This document shows positions 45,090 through 53,716 of a stretch of 64,000 nt of DNA, in pieces; within the stretch, counting starts at the first letter, position 1, and each line of letters begins with the position of its first letter. The stretch comes from Pseudocoprococcus catus. GTDB lineage: Bacteria > Bacillota > Clostridia > Lachnospirales > Lachnospiraceae. Below the pieces are notes generated by a model. It was given only the letters and a program-made list of their open reading frames with translations, was not told the DNA's origin and ran no database searches. The position numbers and the translations under genes were made by a program. Where the stretch lies: positions 96,353-160,352 of the forward strand of contig NZ_JAAXCM010000034.1 of NCBI RefSeq assembly GCF_019734885.1, in the 5' to 3' direction.

Positions 45090-45114
45090 TCCGCAGAATG
45101 GTTTTCACATAATA

Positions 45115-45717
45115 ATGAATTGGCATATCCCCTCTGAATCCGGCATATATTATGCTGGAACAGGGGGGATTTTTATTCGTTCATATTTATCACGCTGCCA
45201 ATGGCTGCTTGCATTATCTGCCGGTATTCTTTTTTCCATTATCATCTATCTGTTCAGTCAGCATTCATTATCTGCGATAAGCAGCAGGCAGGGAGATTAT
45301 GACCGCCTGATCATGAGCTGGCATTGTACACCCGGTTTTTTAATCTATCTTTTTTTGTGCCGATGCCTGCCTTTTTTCCTTCTTCTGATTTTGACCCTTC
45401 GCACCGGCAAGCGTTTCTTTTTTTACTTGTACTTTCTATATATCGGATTTGTTTACGGGGCTCAAAGCATTTTATCCGCTGCCGAGTATCAATTTTTCGG
45501 ACTGTTATTGTGCTTTTTCCGTCTGGCACCCCAGATCTTTTTTTATTTGCCGGCACTATTCCTGGCCTGGCATCTTGCAGGCAATCCGGGATATCCTTTT
45601 CTTTCCGGCAAAAGACGTTTATTTCTGATAAGCATGTTGTTATGGATCGTCGGAACGCTGTCAGAATGGGCACTTAATCCCTATTTTCTGAAATTCGGTA
45701 TTCAACTTCTCTTATGA
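45115..45717 (+). CDS. SpoIIM-like (stage II sporulation protein M) membrane protein
   Basis: A frame of up to 200 residues with five hydrophobic segments after about residue 25. Size and topology fit SpoIIM, part of the DMP engulfment machinery. The stretch FRLAPQIFFYLPALFLAW resembles the L-PQ-I-Y-PA pattern of SpoIIM, and spoIIM next to xerD is a common Clostridia order, as here. The start is uncertain. The ATG at 45115 has no ribosome site, and codons 5-20 coincide with a strong hairpin-plus-T element that looks like the proC terminator. A non-ATG start near 45172-45185 after GGGGGG is possible. Confidence 0.6.
   Translation: MNWHIPSESGIYYAGTGGIFIRSYLSRCQWLLALSAGILFSIIIYLFSQHSLSAISSRQGDYDRLIMSWHCTPGFLIYLFLCRCLPFFLLLILTLRTGKRFFFYLYFLYIGFVYGAQSILSAAEYQFFGLLLCFFRLAPQIFFYLPALFLAWHLAGNPGYPFLSGKRRLFLISMLLWIVGTLSEWALNPYFLKFGIQLLL
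45127..45176 (+). terminator. Terminator-like hairpin after proC
   Basis: ATCCCCTCTG with CAGGGGGGAT, plus an inner CCGGCAT/ATGCTGG pair, followed by TTTTATT. It overlaps the first codons of the SpoIIM-like frame. Confidence 0.75.
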
Positions 45718-45796
45718 GAAAAAATAATTTGATTTTTCTTTTATCTTTGACTATAATAGTACTCATATTGTAAGAAACTAAAGAGGCGACATAGAA

Positions 45797-46681
45797 ATGG
45801 AACAACAGCTTAACTACTTTATCCAATATCTTGAACAGGTCAGAAAATCTTCCCGCAATACAGTTTTATCCTACAGACGGGATCTTGAAAAATTTCTGGC
45901 TTTTCTTGATGCGCAGGAGATTTCCGACTTTGCATCTGTAAATGAGACAACACTGAATGCTTATATCCTTATGATGGAGCAGAAGCAGTTTGCAACATCT
46001 ACTATTTCCAGAAATATTGCCGCTCTGAAATCTTTTTTTGATTATCTTGAACACTATGAAAGCTTCCGGAGCAATCCTGCCGCAAGGCTCAAAGCCCCGA
46101 AAATCGAAAAGAAAGCCCCGGAAGTATTAACTGTCGCTGAGGTGACAAAGCTTCTGGAGCAGCCCGCTGGGCGCAATAACAAGGAACTTCGTGACAAGGC
46201 CATGCTGGAACTGATGTATGCCACAGGTATCCGCGTCAGTGAACTGGTATCCCTTACAGTGAATGATATCAATGTCCAGGCAGGTTATATACGATGCTCT
46301 GAGCACGGAAGAGAACGCATTATTCCTATTGGAAGTGTTGCACGGGTTTCCCTGAGACAATATCTGAAGCAGGCCAGACCGTCCATGCTCGCTGATGACA
46401 ACAGCAGTATTCTTTTTCCGAACTGCAGCGGACAGCCTATGAGCCGACAGGGCTTCTGGAAAATCCTGAAGCAATATGCCGCCAAAGCCGGTATTGCCTC
46501 AGATATCACACCGCATACCCTGCGTCATTCATTTGCCGCACACCTTCTTGAGAATGGGGCAGATCTTCGCTCTGTTCAGGAGATGCTCGGTCACTCCGAT
46601 ATTTCTACTACACAGATCTATCTTAAAATGAACACCGGAAGAATCCGGGATATATACAGCAATACGCACCCAAGGGCCTAA
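45797..46681 (+). CDS. xerD: Tyrosine recombinase XerD-like
   Basis: A 294-residue tyrosine recombinase with an N-terminal SAM-like domain (1-105) and catalytic domain (110-294). Catalytic residues seen: Arg146 in GIRVSEL, His240 and Arg243 in HTLRHSFAAHLL, His266 in LGHSDIS, and Tyr275 in TTQIY. The beta-hairpin lysine expected in a GKG-KER motif is not there: the segment reads CSEHGRERIIPIG. It occupies the usual spoIIM-xerD position and has the family length, so a role in chromosome dimer resolution is likely, subject to that substitution. Confidence 0.9.
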   Translation: MEQQLNYFIQYLEQVRKSSRNTVLSYRRDLEKFLAFLDAQEISDFASVNETTLNAYILMMEQKQFATSTISRNIAALKSFFDYLEHYESFRSNPAARLKAPKIEKKAPEVLTVAEVTKLLEQPAGRNNKELRDKAMLELMYATGIRVSELVSLTVNDINVQAGYIRCSEHGRERIIPIGSVARVSLRQYLKQARPSMLADDNSSILFPNCSGQPMSRQGFWKILKQYAAKAGIASDITPHTLRHSFAAHLLENGADLRSVQEMLGHSDISTTQIYLKMNTGRIRDIYSNTHPRA

Positions 46682-46702
46682 ACTCTTAGGTGCGTATTTT
46701 TA
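46661..46702. terminator. Terminator after xerD
   Basis: AATACGCACC (46661-46670) pairs with GGTGCGTATT (46689-46698), followed by TTTTAT. The xerD stop is in the loop. Confidence 0.85.
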
Positions 46703-48514
46703 TCTTCCCATAGATTTGCCAGCACCGTAAATCAGGCTGTCCATTGTGACTGTTGTCTCAGATGTTCCGGCTTTTATCGTATAGCTTTCTCCCTGGACGA
46801 TTTCAGGACAGCTGATCACAACAGATGCATAGCTTTTGGAGGACTGCCAGCTCAGCAATTCTGTGCCCGATGCATCTGTCAGAACAATATCTGTTCCTGC
46901 TTCCTGACTGCCTGTATTCAGCAGGATAGAGCCCTGGGTTGATTTTTCGCCAAAGTTGACAGTCATACCTGAAGAACCTGCTGCAATTAATATGCCTCCG
47001 GTAATGACTGCATCCGTCTCATAATCCAGCGCGCCGTCACCATCGCCGGCAGGACCGGACACATAGGTTTCGCCCCCTGATACAGTGAAGGTTCCGTTGG
47101 AATCAATCCCATCGCCTTCGGCATCAATCTCTGTATGACCACCGCTGATTTCAACGACAGCACTATTTAAACCATCATCATCAGAAGTAAGTGTGATCCG
47201 GCCGCCGGCAATCAAAACCTTTTCGCTGCCTTCAATGCCTTCATAGCTTTCTGAAATAACAATTGTACCGTCACTTACTGTCACCTGGCCATCAGCATGG
47301 ATGCCATCATCCCCAGAGGCAATTGTCAGCGTACCGCCCGAGATGGCTATATCGCTGTTTGAATGAAAACCATCATCGGCTGCATAAATGGTATATGTGC
47401 CTCCGGATATAGCAAGACTGCCATTGGCTTTGATTCCTTTTGTACTGGCTGTTTCACTTGCTTCGCCTTCATCAGTTGTTTCTGATTCTTCCTGAAGTTT
47501 TTCACCGGGCTCTCCCTGAGGCCGTTCTCCGGAAGGCAGCATACCTCCCGGTTCCCCGGGACCGCCAGAACCACCTGGCCTTTCTTCCTGATGGTCTTCA
47601 CCATTTTCACTGCCGCCTCCTGCCGTGATTGTGTAAGTGCCGTCCAACAGTGTCATATTACCGGATGCACTGATCCCATCCCCCGAAGAAGCCAAAGCAA
47701 ATGTTCAGCCTGCAATATAGACAACCCCTTTCTCTTTATCATCTTCATTTTCCGTATGCAGTGCATCTTTTCCGGCAGTAACTGTAAAATCACCATCCAG
47801 AATACGTATACTGTCTTTACCTGAAAGTCCCTGACTTGCTGCCTCTATATTATATGTACCGCCGGTGATCACAAGATCATCTTTAGAAACAACGCCATGG
47901 CCTTCTTTGGCTGTCACCTTCAGGCTGCCGCTGCCATTGAGTGTCAGATCCGATTTTGAAAATATCGCACTGTCGATATTGTTGTCATCGACGGTTTCAT
48001 AGGTACCACCATTACTAAGTACATTCTCTGTATCCGGTGCCAGCGTTATAAAAACCTTATCCGCTGACTTAACATAAATAGCTGCAGAACTGCTGCTGTT
48101 GATTGATACACCGTTTAAAATCAATCTCACCTTCACATTCTCATCTGTATAAATTACAACAGAGCCATCTGACAGAGAGCCAGAGAGAAGATAAGTCCCT
48201 TCTTCTGTGATTGTCACTGTCTGCCCCTCTATGGAAACAGATTGACTGTCACAGCTGCTGCCATCATCCGACAGCTGTATCGCCGTACACTCATTCTCAT
48301 CATAACCGACTTCTTTGTCCCGGTCGGTGAACATACTGTCTGTATCCTCTGCAGTATCCTCATCTGTATCTGACAGATTTTCCTCTTGTTCTGTCAAATC
48401 AGAGACCGTATCTTTTGTATCCGCCGACTCTGTTCCGGCTGATTTTGTACAACCGGAGAGCAGCATAAGTGCAACACAGCAGGCTGCCACGGTTTTCTTT
48501 ATTCCTCGTTTCAT
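46700..48514 (-). pseudogene. DUF4353 (Cthe_2159-type) carbohydrate-binding lipoprotein gene, in-frame TGA
   Basis: One frame runs from the ATG at 48514 to 46700, interrupted only by a TGA at 47705-47707. The N-terminus is a lipoprotein signal (hydrophobic run ending LSGC, Cys at about 22). The body is a parallel beta-helix of repeating S-GDGI-A-G-T--SGGTY units, as in Cthe_2159-like cellulose/pectin-binding proteins. Across the stop the text reads VVYIAG-stop-TFALASSGDGISASGN. Family proteins usually have Gly there, so a GGA-to-TGA change is likely. A Gly/Pro/Glu-rich loop lies near residues 300-340. About 604 residues if read through. Confidence 0.8.
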
Positions 48515-48571
48515 TCATTTTCCTTTCCGAAGGGCGTAATTATTATTATGGAGCCTTCATCATCATTTTTA

Positions 48572-48745
48572 TTATAATTCGGAAATCATTGTATCCTGTT
48601 TGGACACATTGATCTCCAGATTGCCATTACGGCATCGGATCTCGTCAATCATCTCTTTTTCTCTGTCCGTGTTTTTCATCGTCAGCTGATATGTCAGTTT
48701 ATACAAACTTCCCATATTGGTTGTTTTTACATTGGTTTCCGCAAC
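48572..48745 (-). pseudogene. C-terminal remnant of a DUF4956 membrane protein
   Basis: The last about 55 codons read VKTTNMGSLYKLTYQLTMKN, then EKEMIDEIRCRNGNLEINVS, which I recognise as the C-terminal cytosolic domain of DUF4956 proteins (about 220 residues). Membrane segments and the start are missing; beyond about 48745 the homology stops at a junction with a kinase fragment on the other strand. DUF4956, VTC-type polyphosphate polymerase, CotH and DUF4353 genes commonly travel together, fitting the DUF4353 gene next door. Confidence 0.7.
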
Positions 48746-48749
48746 GTTC

Positions 48750-49084
48750 TGTTCATCAGCTGCAGTGTATCGGGTCTTGGTCTGATCATGGTGTTGATCC
48801 TGATGATCTCTCCGATCACGATCATCAATGCTGACACAGAAGTTCTTGAAATGGATACCGGCCCTAATGAGTGGATCGATGATATCCGTGTACAGACCGA
48901 GAGGCTCAGCCATCTGACCAAAGCCCTCATCTATCTGGCCAGAATAGAAGAGGGCGAAAACCGAACACAGATGATTGAATTTCCTCTGTCAGAATTGATC
49001 AGTGAAACAGCCGTCTCTTTTCAGGCACCTGCCCGAAAGGATTCCAAAACATTTACTATCCAAATAGAACCTTTGAAATGTTAA
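48750..49084 (+). pseudogene. Sensor histidine kinase remnant with internal deletion
   Basis: The frame reads FISCSVSGLGLIMVLILMI (a membrane helix), then directly SPITIINADTEVLEMDTG, matching the start of the dimerisation helix just after the H-box of a sensor kinase. ERLSHLTKALIYLARIEEGE is typical of the second helix. The segment with the phospho-accepting histidine is missing, and the ATPase domain is absent after 49084. It is clearly a dead kinase fragment, fused back to back with the DUF4956 fragment. Confidence 0.75.
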
Positions 49085-49097
49085 TCAGCTAATTCCA

Positions 49098-50150
49098 TTA
49101 GCTCTCTCTAAGTTTTACGACATTGGCAACCATCCGGCGTCTATGTTCATCGATGGCCGCATAATGTTTCTTGGTTGTATTCACATCCTTATGGCCAAGG
49201 GTATCCGCCACAAGATAAATATCCCCCGTTTCCTGATAAAGTGCCGTACCAAAGGTACTTCGAAGTTTATGGGGGGTTATTTTTTTGACTGTGGTGACAA
49301 GTCTTGAATATTTCTTCACCAAGCGCTCAACAGACCGGGTTGTAATACGGGTTTTATTTAAGGAGATAAAGAGGGCTTCTTCATGTCCGGCAGCAGGTTC
49401 ATCTTTCTTTCTTGGTCCATTCATATAAGCTTCCAGTGCCTGACTGACTTCATCACCAAAGTAAATGAGGGCCTCATTACCGCCTTTGCGGATAATCCTG
49501 ATAGCACCGTTATTAAAATCCACATCCTCCAGATTCAATCCTACACACTCCGAAACTCGAATACCCGTTCCCAAAAGCAGCGTCAGAATTGCCACATCCC
49601 GAACCTTTGTTTTCTCATGAGATGCCAGTTGACGCCCGGATAATTTCTCACCGGATTCAGCCTCATCCAGAAGCTGTGCAATTTCATTCGGATCCAGCCG
49701 GATAATATTCTTGTTCTTAATCTTTGGTACATCCACCTGACGGGGCGGATTTGTCCGGATCAGGTTTTTCTTGAAATAATAGTCATAAAAAGATTTCAGG
49801 GAAGATAATTTTCTTGCCTTGCCTTCCTCACGGTTTGTATACAATTTGCCGTCCTTTGTATAGGATTCGAGATAGGAAAGATATTCCTCAACATCCATGG
49901 CTGTGATCATGTCCAGAACCTCAATGGGAAGCGTATGAATGTCTTTGTCCTTAAAATAGGGATTATTCGTTTTAAGGAAGTAAAAAAATACACCCAGATC
50001 ATAAGCGTAGTTTTTACGAGTATTGGTGCTTTTGCGGATTTCCAGAGATCTGAAATATTCACCGCAGAATCTTGGCAAAATCTGTAAATGTTCACGAATC
50101 TTTTCAATGTTTTTTAAATCCTGTTGATCCTTATAGGATAATTCAGCCAT
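49098..50150 (-). CDS. Tyrosine-type recombinase/integrase (XerC-like)
   Basis: A 350-residue recombinase, longer than XerD. It has an N-terminal core-binding domain (about 20-145) and a catalytic domain. Catalytic residues visible: Arg in GTGIRVSECV, Lys in IIRKGGNE, HKLR, LGHKDVNTTKKHY with the final tyrosine. It lies next to housekeeping genes (ttcA, lexA) with no element genes around it, so a cellular Xer-type role is more likely than phage integration. GGAGG precedes the ATG. It ends 14 nt from the kinase remnant. Confidence 0.85.
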   Translation of the reverse strand: MAELSYKDQQDLKNIEKIREHLQILPRFCGEYFRSLEIRKSTNTRKNYAYDLGVFFYFLKTNNPYFKDKDIHTLPIEVLDMITAMDVEEYLSYLESYTKDGKLYTNREEGKARKLSSLKSFYDYYFKKNLIRTNPPRQVDVPKIKNKNIIRLDPNEIAQLLDEAESGEKLSGRQLASHEKTKVRDVAILTLLLGTGIRVSECVGLNLEDVDFNNGAIRIIRKGGNEALIYFGDEVSQALEAYMNGPRKKDEPAAGHEEALFISLNKTRITTRSVERLVKKYSRLVTTVKKITPHKLRSTFGTALYQETGDIYLVADTLGHKDVNTTKKHYAAIDEHRRRMVANVVKLRES

Positions 50151-50348
50151 CAGTTAAACCTCCGAAAAATTTTTATAAAAATCCATTCTGCCTATGCAGA
50201 CACAAAAGAGTACACCCATATTAATCTATATGAAATGTACAGACAGTGGCAATTCGCATATAGGTTTACCATAATAATGTTATGTAAATTATAATCAGGT
50301 ATTTAATATGTGAATAAAGTCATTATATCTTAAATTTAGATAAATGGC

Positions 50349-50388
50349 AATATCATGTCGTAAAATATTGATTTTGCGACATGATATT
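50349..50388. other. 12-bp perfect inverted repeat in an AT-rich gap
   Basis: AATATCATGTCG (50349-50360) and CGACATGATATT (50377-50388) around a 16-nt AT-rich loop. It sits about 200 nt upstream of the recombinase start and about 20 nt upstream of the ttcA promoter. It could be an operator or a recombinase-related site. The rest of 50151-50567 holds only the ttcA promoter and leader. Confidence 0.5.
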
Positions 50389-50406
50389 TGTCACTTCTAT
50401 TTGCCT

Positions 50407-50435
50407 TTGACAAGGCTCTTTTTGCTGTGTATAAT
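50407..50435 (+). promoter_or_regulatory. ttcA promoter
   Basis: TTGACA 50407-50412, 17 nt, TATAAT 50430-50435: consensus. A leader of about 130 nt without obvious riboswitch follows. Confidence 0.85.
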
Positions 50436-50567
50436 CAAAGAATCCGTAAAATGCAATCTACAGAATAATGCTGTCATTATAAATACATTAAGTACGTATT
50501 GTCACATGCTGTTATGATTCACCATACGGCATCATGTACTCTCAATTGAAAGGAACAATCTAAAGCT

Positions 50568-51323
50568 ATGAAACTGCAGCAATTATACAGCTACGCACGC
50601 CGGGCCATTGATACCTGGCAAATGATCGATGAAGGTGACAAAATCGCCATCGGCGTATCCGGCGGCAAAGACAGTTTAACCATGTTATATGCCTTAAAAG
50701 GCCTTCAACGCTTTTATCCAAAGCATTTTGAGCTTGAAGCTATAACTGTTGACCTCGGTCTCGGAAACTTCAATATGGACCCTGTTAAGTGCTTATGCGA
50801 TGAATTAGATATTCATTATACTATAGTACCCACAGAAATCGGTCCGATTATCTTCGATCACCGGCACGAAAAGAACCCATGTTCGTTGTGTGCTAAAATG
50901 CGTAAAGGTGCGCTGAATAATAAAGCACTGGAACTTAACTGCAATAAAATCGCTTACGGCCATCATCGTGACGATCTGGTTGAAACCATGCTGATGTCTC
51001 TGATTTATGAAGGTCACTTCTATGCATTCCCACCAGTTACCAGGCTTGAAAGAACCGGTCTTACTGTCATCCGGCCGCTGCTTTATATGACCGAGCCGGA
51101 TATCATCGGTTTCGCCAGAAAACAAAATCTGCCTGTGGCCAAAAGTCCTTGTCCTGCCAACGGACACACCCGACGGGAATATGCCAAACAGCTGATGCAC
51201 CAGATCAACCGTGAAAATCCTGGAGCCATTGATAAAATGTTCACAGCCATCCTGAAAGGCAATATCCCCGACTGGTCTCCGGCTATTCCAAGTGATCGTT
51301 ATGGGCATCCCGAAAATTCATAG
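50568..51323 (+). CDS. ttcA: TtcA-family tRNA 2-thiolation protein
   Basis: A 251-residue PP-loop ATPase. SGGKDSLTML (about 30-39) is the PP-loop. The cysteine pair CSLC (about 104-107) and a later SPCPANGHTRRE match the Fe-S-linked TtcA/TtuA group, which thiolates tRNA (s2C32 in TtcA). A-YGHHRDDLVETMLMSL is also typical. Clostridia carry close homologues annotated as TtcA or TilS-like, and exact tRNA position is not provable from sequence alone. AAAGGA precedes the ATG. Confidence 0.85.
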   Translation: MKLQQLYSYARRAIDTWQMIDEGDKIAIGVSGGKDSLTMLYALKGLQRFYPKHFELEAITVDLGLGNFNMDPVKCLCDELDIHYTIVPTEIGPIIFDHRHEKNPCSLCAKMRKGALNNKALELNCNKIAYGHHRDDLVETMLMSLIYEGHFYAFPPVTRLERTGLTVIRPLLYMTEPDIIGFARKQNLPVAKSPCPANGHTRREYAKQLMHQINRENPGAIDKMFTAILKGNIPDWSPAIPSDRYGHPENS

Positions 51324-51340
51324 TGGTCCAGAGAATGCAG

Positions 51341-51398
51341 AAAGCGGATAAACAAACTGATCCTCTATCCATGGTCTGATTCCTGTTTATCCGCTTTC
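51341..51398. terminator. Terminator after ttcA
   Basis: AAAGCGGATAAACA (51341-51354) and TGTTTATCCGCTTT (51383-51396) are perfect complements with a 28-nt loop; few T's follow. Confidence 0.7.
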
Positions 51399-51480
51399 GT
51401 ATATCTATATTCATCTGCTCATCAACTGCCCGGTAACGTTCTATCTTTCGATATCTGCCTGAACCTCCTTATCTGTCCGG

Positions 51481-51834
51481 CTATTCATTTGCTGCAGCAA
51501 TCTGTGTGCTGTTCACCATATCCGCTTCATACGGGATGATCAAAAGCTGCCCTGCATAGATAAAGGCACGATCCATTCCATTCGCCCGCATCACCTCTTC
51601 GATGTAATCCTGATGATTATCAAAATTCTCTCCCATATAACTGTCTGCCAGCCCCCACAAAGTATCACCACACTGAACAACATATGTTCTGTATTCAATC
51701 TGAGAATGGTTCTTCTCACCGGCTGCAACTCTAAAATGGCTGATTGGAACAATAAGAATACCAACCACAACTAATATCAATACTACTATCAGCATACGGA
51801 TCCTTCTTCTCAGAGCCATCTTTCTTCTACGCAT
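51481..51834 (-). CDS. yneA: LysM-domain membrane protein, YneA-like SOS division inhibitor
   Basis: A 117-residue protein with an N-terminal basic patch, one membrane helix (about 14-31) and an extracytoplasmic LysM domain (YVVQCGDTLWGLADSY to YAGQLLIIPYEA). Architecture, size and divergent position next to lexA match YneA, which delays septation during the SOS response. The promoter region between it and lexA holds several LexA boxes. GGAGGG sits eight bases before the ATG. The name is by synteny and architecture, since YneA sequences vary greatly. Confidence 0.8.
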   Translation of the reverse strand: MRRRKMALRRRIRMLIVVLILVVVGILIVPISHFRVAAGEKNHSQIEYRTYVVQCGDTLWGLADSYMGENFDNHQDYIEEVMRANGMDRAFIYAGQLLIIPYEADMVNSTQIAAANE

Positions 51835-51888
51835 CTCTTCATCCCTCCATAGATTATAATATCAAACAGTTGTTCCGAACACATTTTC

Positions 51889-52010
51889 CAAACATTCGTT
51901 TGCTATATCTGTATTATATAGAACAATCGTTCGTTTGTCAATAGAATTTCTTTACATTTCTATTAATTTTCAAACATTTGTTTGCAAATATACGTTTGCC
52001 GTGTTATGAT
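51889..52010. promoter_or_regulatory. Divergent SOS control region with four LexA-box-like sites
   Basis: Boxes: CAAACATTCGTTTG (51889-51902), GAACAATCGTTC (51921-51932), CAAACATTTGTTTG (51971-51984), and the imperfect GCAAATATACGTTTGC (51984-51999). The Firmicutes LexA consensus is CGAAC-N4-GTTCG. The lexA promoter (TTGCAA 51982-51987, 17 nt, TATGAT 52005-52010) overlaps the last two boxes. The first two lie toward yneA. Confidence 0.85.
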
Positions 52011-52057
52011 AGTATCAGTGGTAAAATAGTTTGTTATCCATACAGGAGGTATTGAAT

Positions 52058-52675
52058 ATGTCAAATGGTAAAATCTCTGCCAAGCAGCAGGAAATTCTTG
52101 AATACATAAAATCCCAGTTATTAACGAAGGGCTATCCGCCTTCAGTCCGCGAGATCTGTGAAGCAGTTCATCTGAAGTCCACATCTTCCGTTCACTCTCA
52201 TCTCGAGACACTTGAGAAGAATGGTTATATCCGAAGAGACCCTACCAAGCCAAGAGCCATCGAGATCCTTGACGATGAATTCAATCTTGCCAGACGCGAG
52301 ATGGTGAATGTGCCGATCGTAGGAACCGTTACCGCTGGTGAACCGATTCTCGCTGTAGAGAATATCACCGGTTATTTTCCTGTACCTACCGAGATGGTTC
52401 CGAATGCTGAATTATTCATGCTGGCTGTCCGTGGCGAAAGCATGATCAATGCCGGTATCCTTGACGGTGACCATGTCATCGTCCAACAGCAGTCCTCTGC
52501 AGACAACGGCGATATGGTCGTTGCTCTGGTTGATGATTCTGCAACTGTGAAGACTTTCTACAAGGAAGAAGATCATTACCGCCTGCAGCCGCAGAATGAT
52601 GCCTTCTCTCCTATCATCACCAGACAGTGTGAGATCCTCGGCAAGGTTATCGGCCTGGTTCGCATGAATATGTAA
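52058..52675 (+). CDS. lexA: LexA repressor
   Basis: SOS repressor, 205 residues. The N-terminal winged helix covers 1-65 ([20 protein letters not shown]). The autocleavage site is Ala93-Gly94 in GTVTAGEPI, the nucleophile Ser128 in RGESM, and the general base Lys165 in [14 protein letters not shown] lies before the ATG at 52058. The gene is autoregulated through boxes in its promoter. Confidence 0.97.
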   Translation: MSNGKISAKQQEILEYIKSQLLTKGYPPSVREICEAVHLKSTSSVHSHLETLEKNGYIRRDPTKPRAIEILDDEFNLARREMVNVPIVGTVTAGEPILAVENITGYFPVPTEMVPNAELFMLAVRGESMINAGILDGDHVIVQQQSSADNGDMVVALVDDSATVKTFYKEEDHYRLQPQNDAFSPIITRQCEILGKVIGLVRMNM

Positions 52676-52696
52676 TTTTTTTGTAACCATTCAGTA

Positions 52697-52885
52697 GGTC
52701 TATGCAGCAAGTACGCAAATCGTAAGAAAACACAGGACAGAAACAATAATCCAATCGGCACAACTCATTGCTTCCGAAAAAGAAATTCGTTATGAAGAAG
52801 GACTTCAACAATCTGAACAAACAATAGCCGAAGAAAGGGAACGTGCTGACTCATTTAGATCAGAAGCTTTAATTCTTTCCACAAA
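52697..52885 (+). pseudogene. Helical protein remnant without start
   Basis: After lexA an open stretch without start codon reads like a Glu/Gln-rich helix (KEIRYEEGLQQSEQTIAEER, then ERADSFRSEALILS). Such tails are typical of Rpn/PD-(D/E)XK transposase-like nucleases, but this is only resemblance. Nothing of a catalytic core remains. Confidence 0.35.
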
Positions 52886-52887
52886 GA

Positions 52888-52918
52888 AACGGGGATATCA
52901 TTTCACGACATCCCCGTT
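52888..52918 (-). terminator. Terminator at the end of the minus-strand accessory operon
   Basis: AACGGGGAT (52888-52896) pairs with ATCCCCGTT (52910-52918). On the minus strand it is followed by TTCTTT. It overlaps the last codons of the ATPase frame. Confidence 0.6.
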
Positions 52919-53686
52919 GAAATACTTTTTATTCTTTTCAAAAAACTCATAAAAACAACGAACATTCTTCAGCTCATACCATTTCTTTTCTTCTATTTCA
53001 TCAGAATTCAAATAATAAATCTTCGCCTGCAATGTTCCCAACATAAATGGCGAATGTGTCGCTATAATAAATTGGCATCCTAAAAAATGTGCACAATGAT
53101 TCATTTCTTCAGCTAATCTGACTTGATTCTGTGGAGATAATGACACTTCCGGTTCATCCAGAAGATACAAATTATCCGGTTCCAGTATGTCTATAATCAT
53201 TTTCATTGCAGTTTCACCATTCGAATATTTTTCTTGTGCAAACTGTATATTTTCCAGTGTCGCCTGTAATGTAGACTTTAATTTTAATCCTTTTCCCTGC
53301 TTATAGAGTAAATCTCTTTCCAAAATATCTCTTTGCTGAATTTTCTTAATTTCATACAAAACATCTTCACTTTTCAGACATAAACTTCTCGCAGGAATTC
53401 CTATACGATGCCCAAAATCATCTGTACCTGTGTCAAATCGACACTCATCAACAAATTTCTAAATATATCTCTGTCCATAGGCATACGTCTCAAACCCTTT
53501 TGCACCTATTTTCTGTGCAATAATATTCAATAATGAAGATTTTCCACAGCCATTATCACCATACAAAATTGTAATTGGCGTGAACACAAGCGGATCATAT
53601 CCTTTATTTTCAAAGACACAATAAGGATAAATATTAGGATTTTTCATTTCTTCTGTACTCAGTGCAAAACTGCTCAAATAAACCAA
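52898..53686 (-). pseudogene. Small AAA/ABC-type ATPase, in-frame TAG
   Basis: One frame of about 262 codons is interrupted only by a TAG at 53459-53461. The first part has VYLSSFALS at the start and Walker A GDNGCGKSS (about 44-52). After the stop the frame continues KFVDECRFDTGTDDFG, then IPARSLCLKSEDVLYEI, Walker B LYLLDEPEVSLSP and the H-loop ATHSPFM. This matches single-domain SMC/ABC-like AAA_21 ATPases. The stop probably replaced Gln (CAG). A TTG at 53686 with GGAGG nine bases upstream is the best start. Confidence 0.75.
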
Positions 53687-53716
53687 TGACGCCATCCTCC
53701 ATTTTTTTCATATGCT

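Noticed and set aside
50349..50388. dif site
   Set aside because: A dif site has 11-bp arms around a 6-bp centre with known Xer motifs; this has 12-bp arms and a 16-nt centre.
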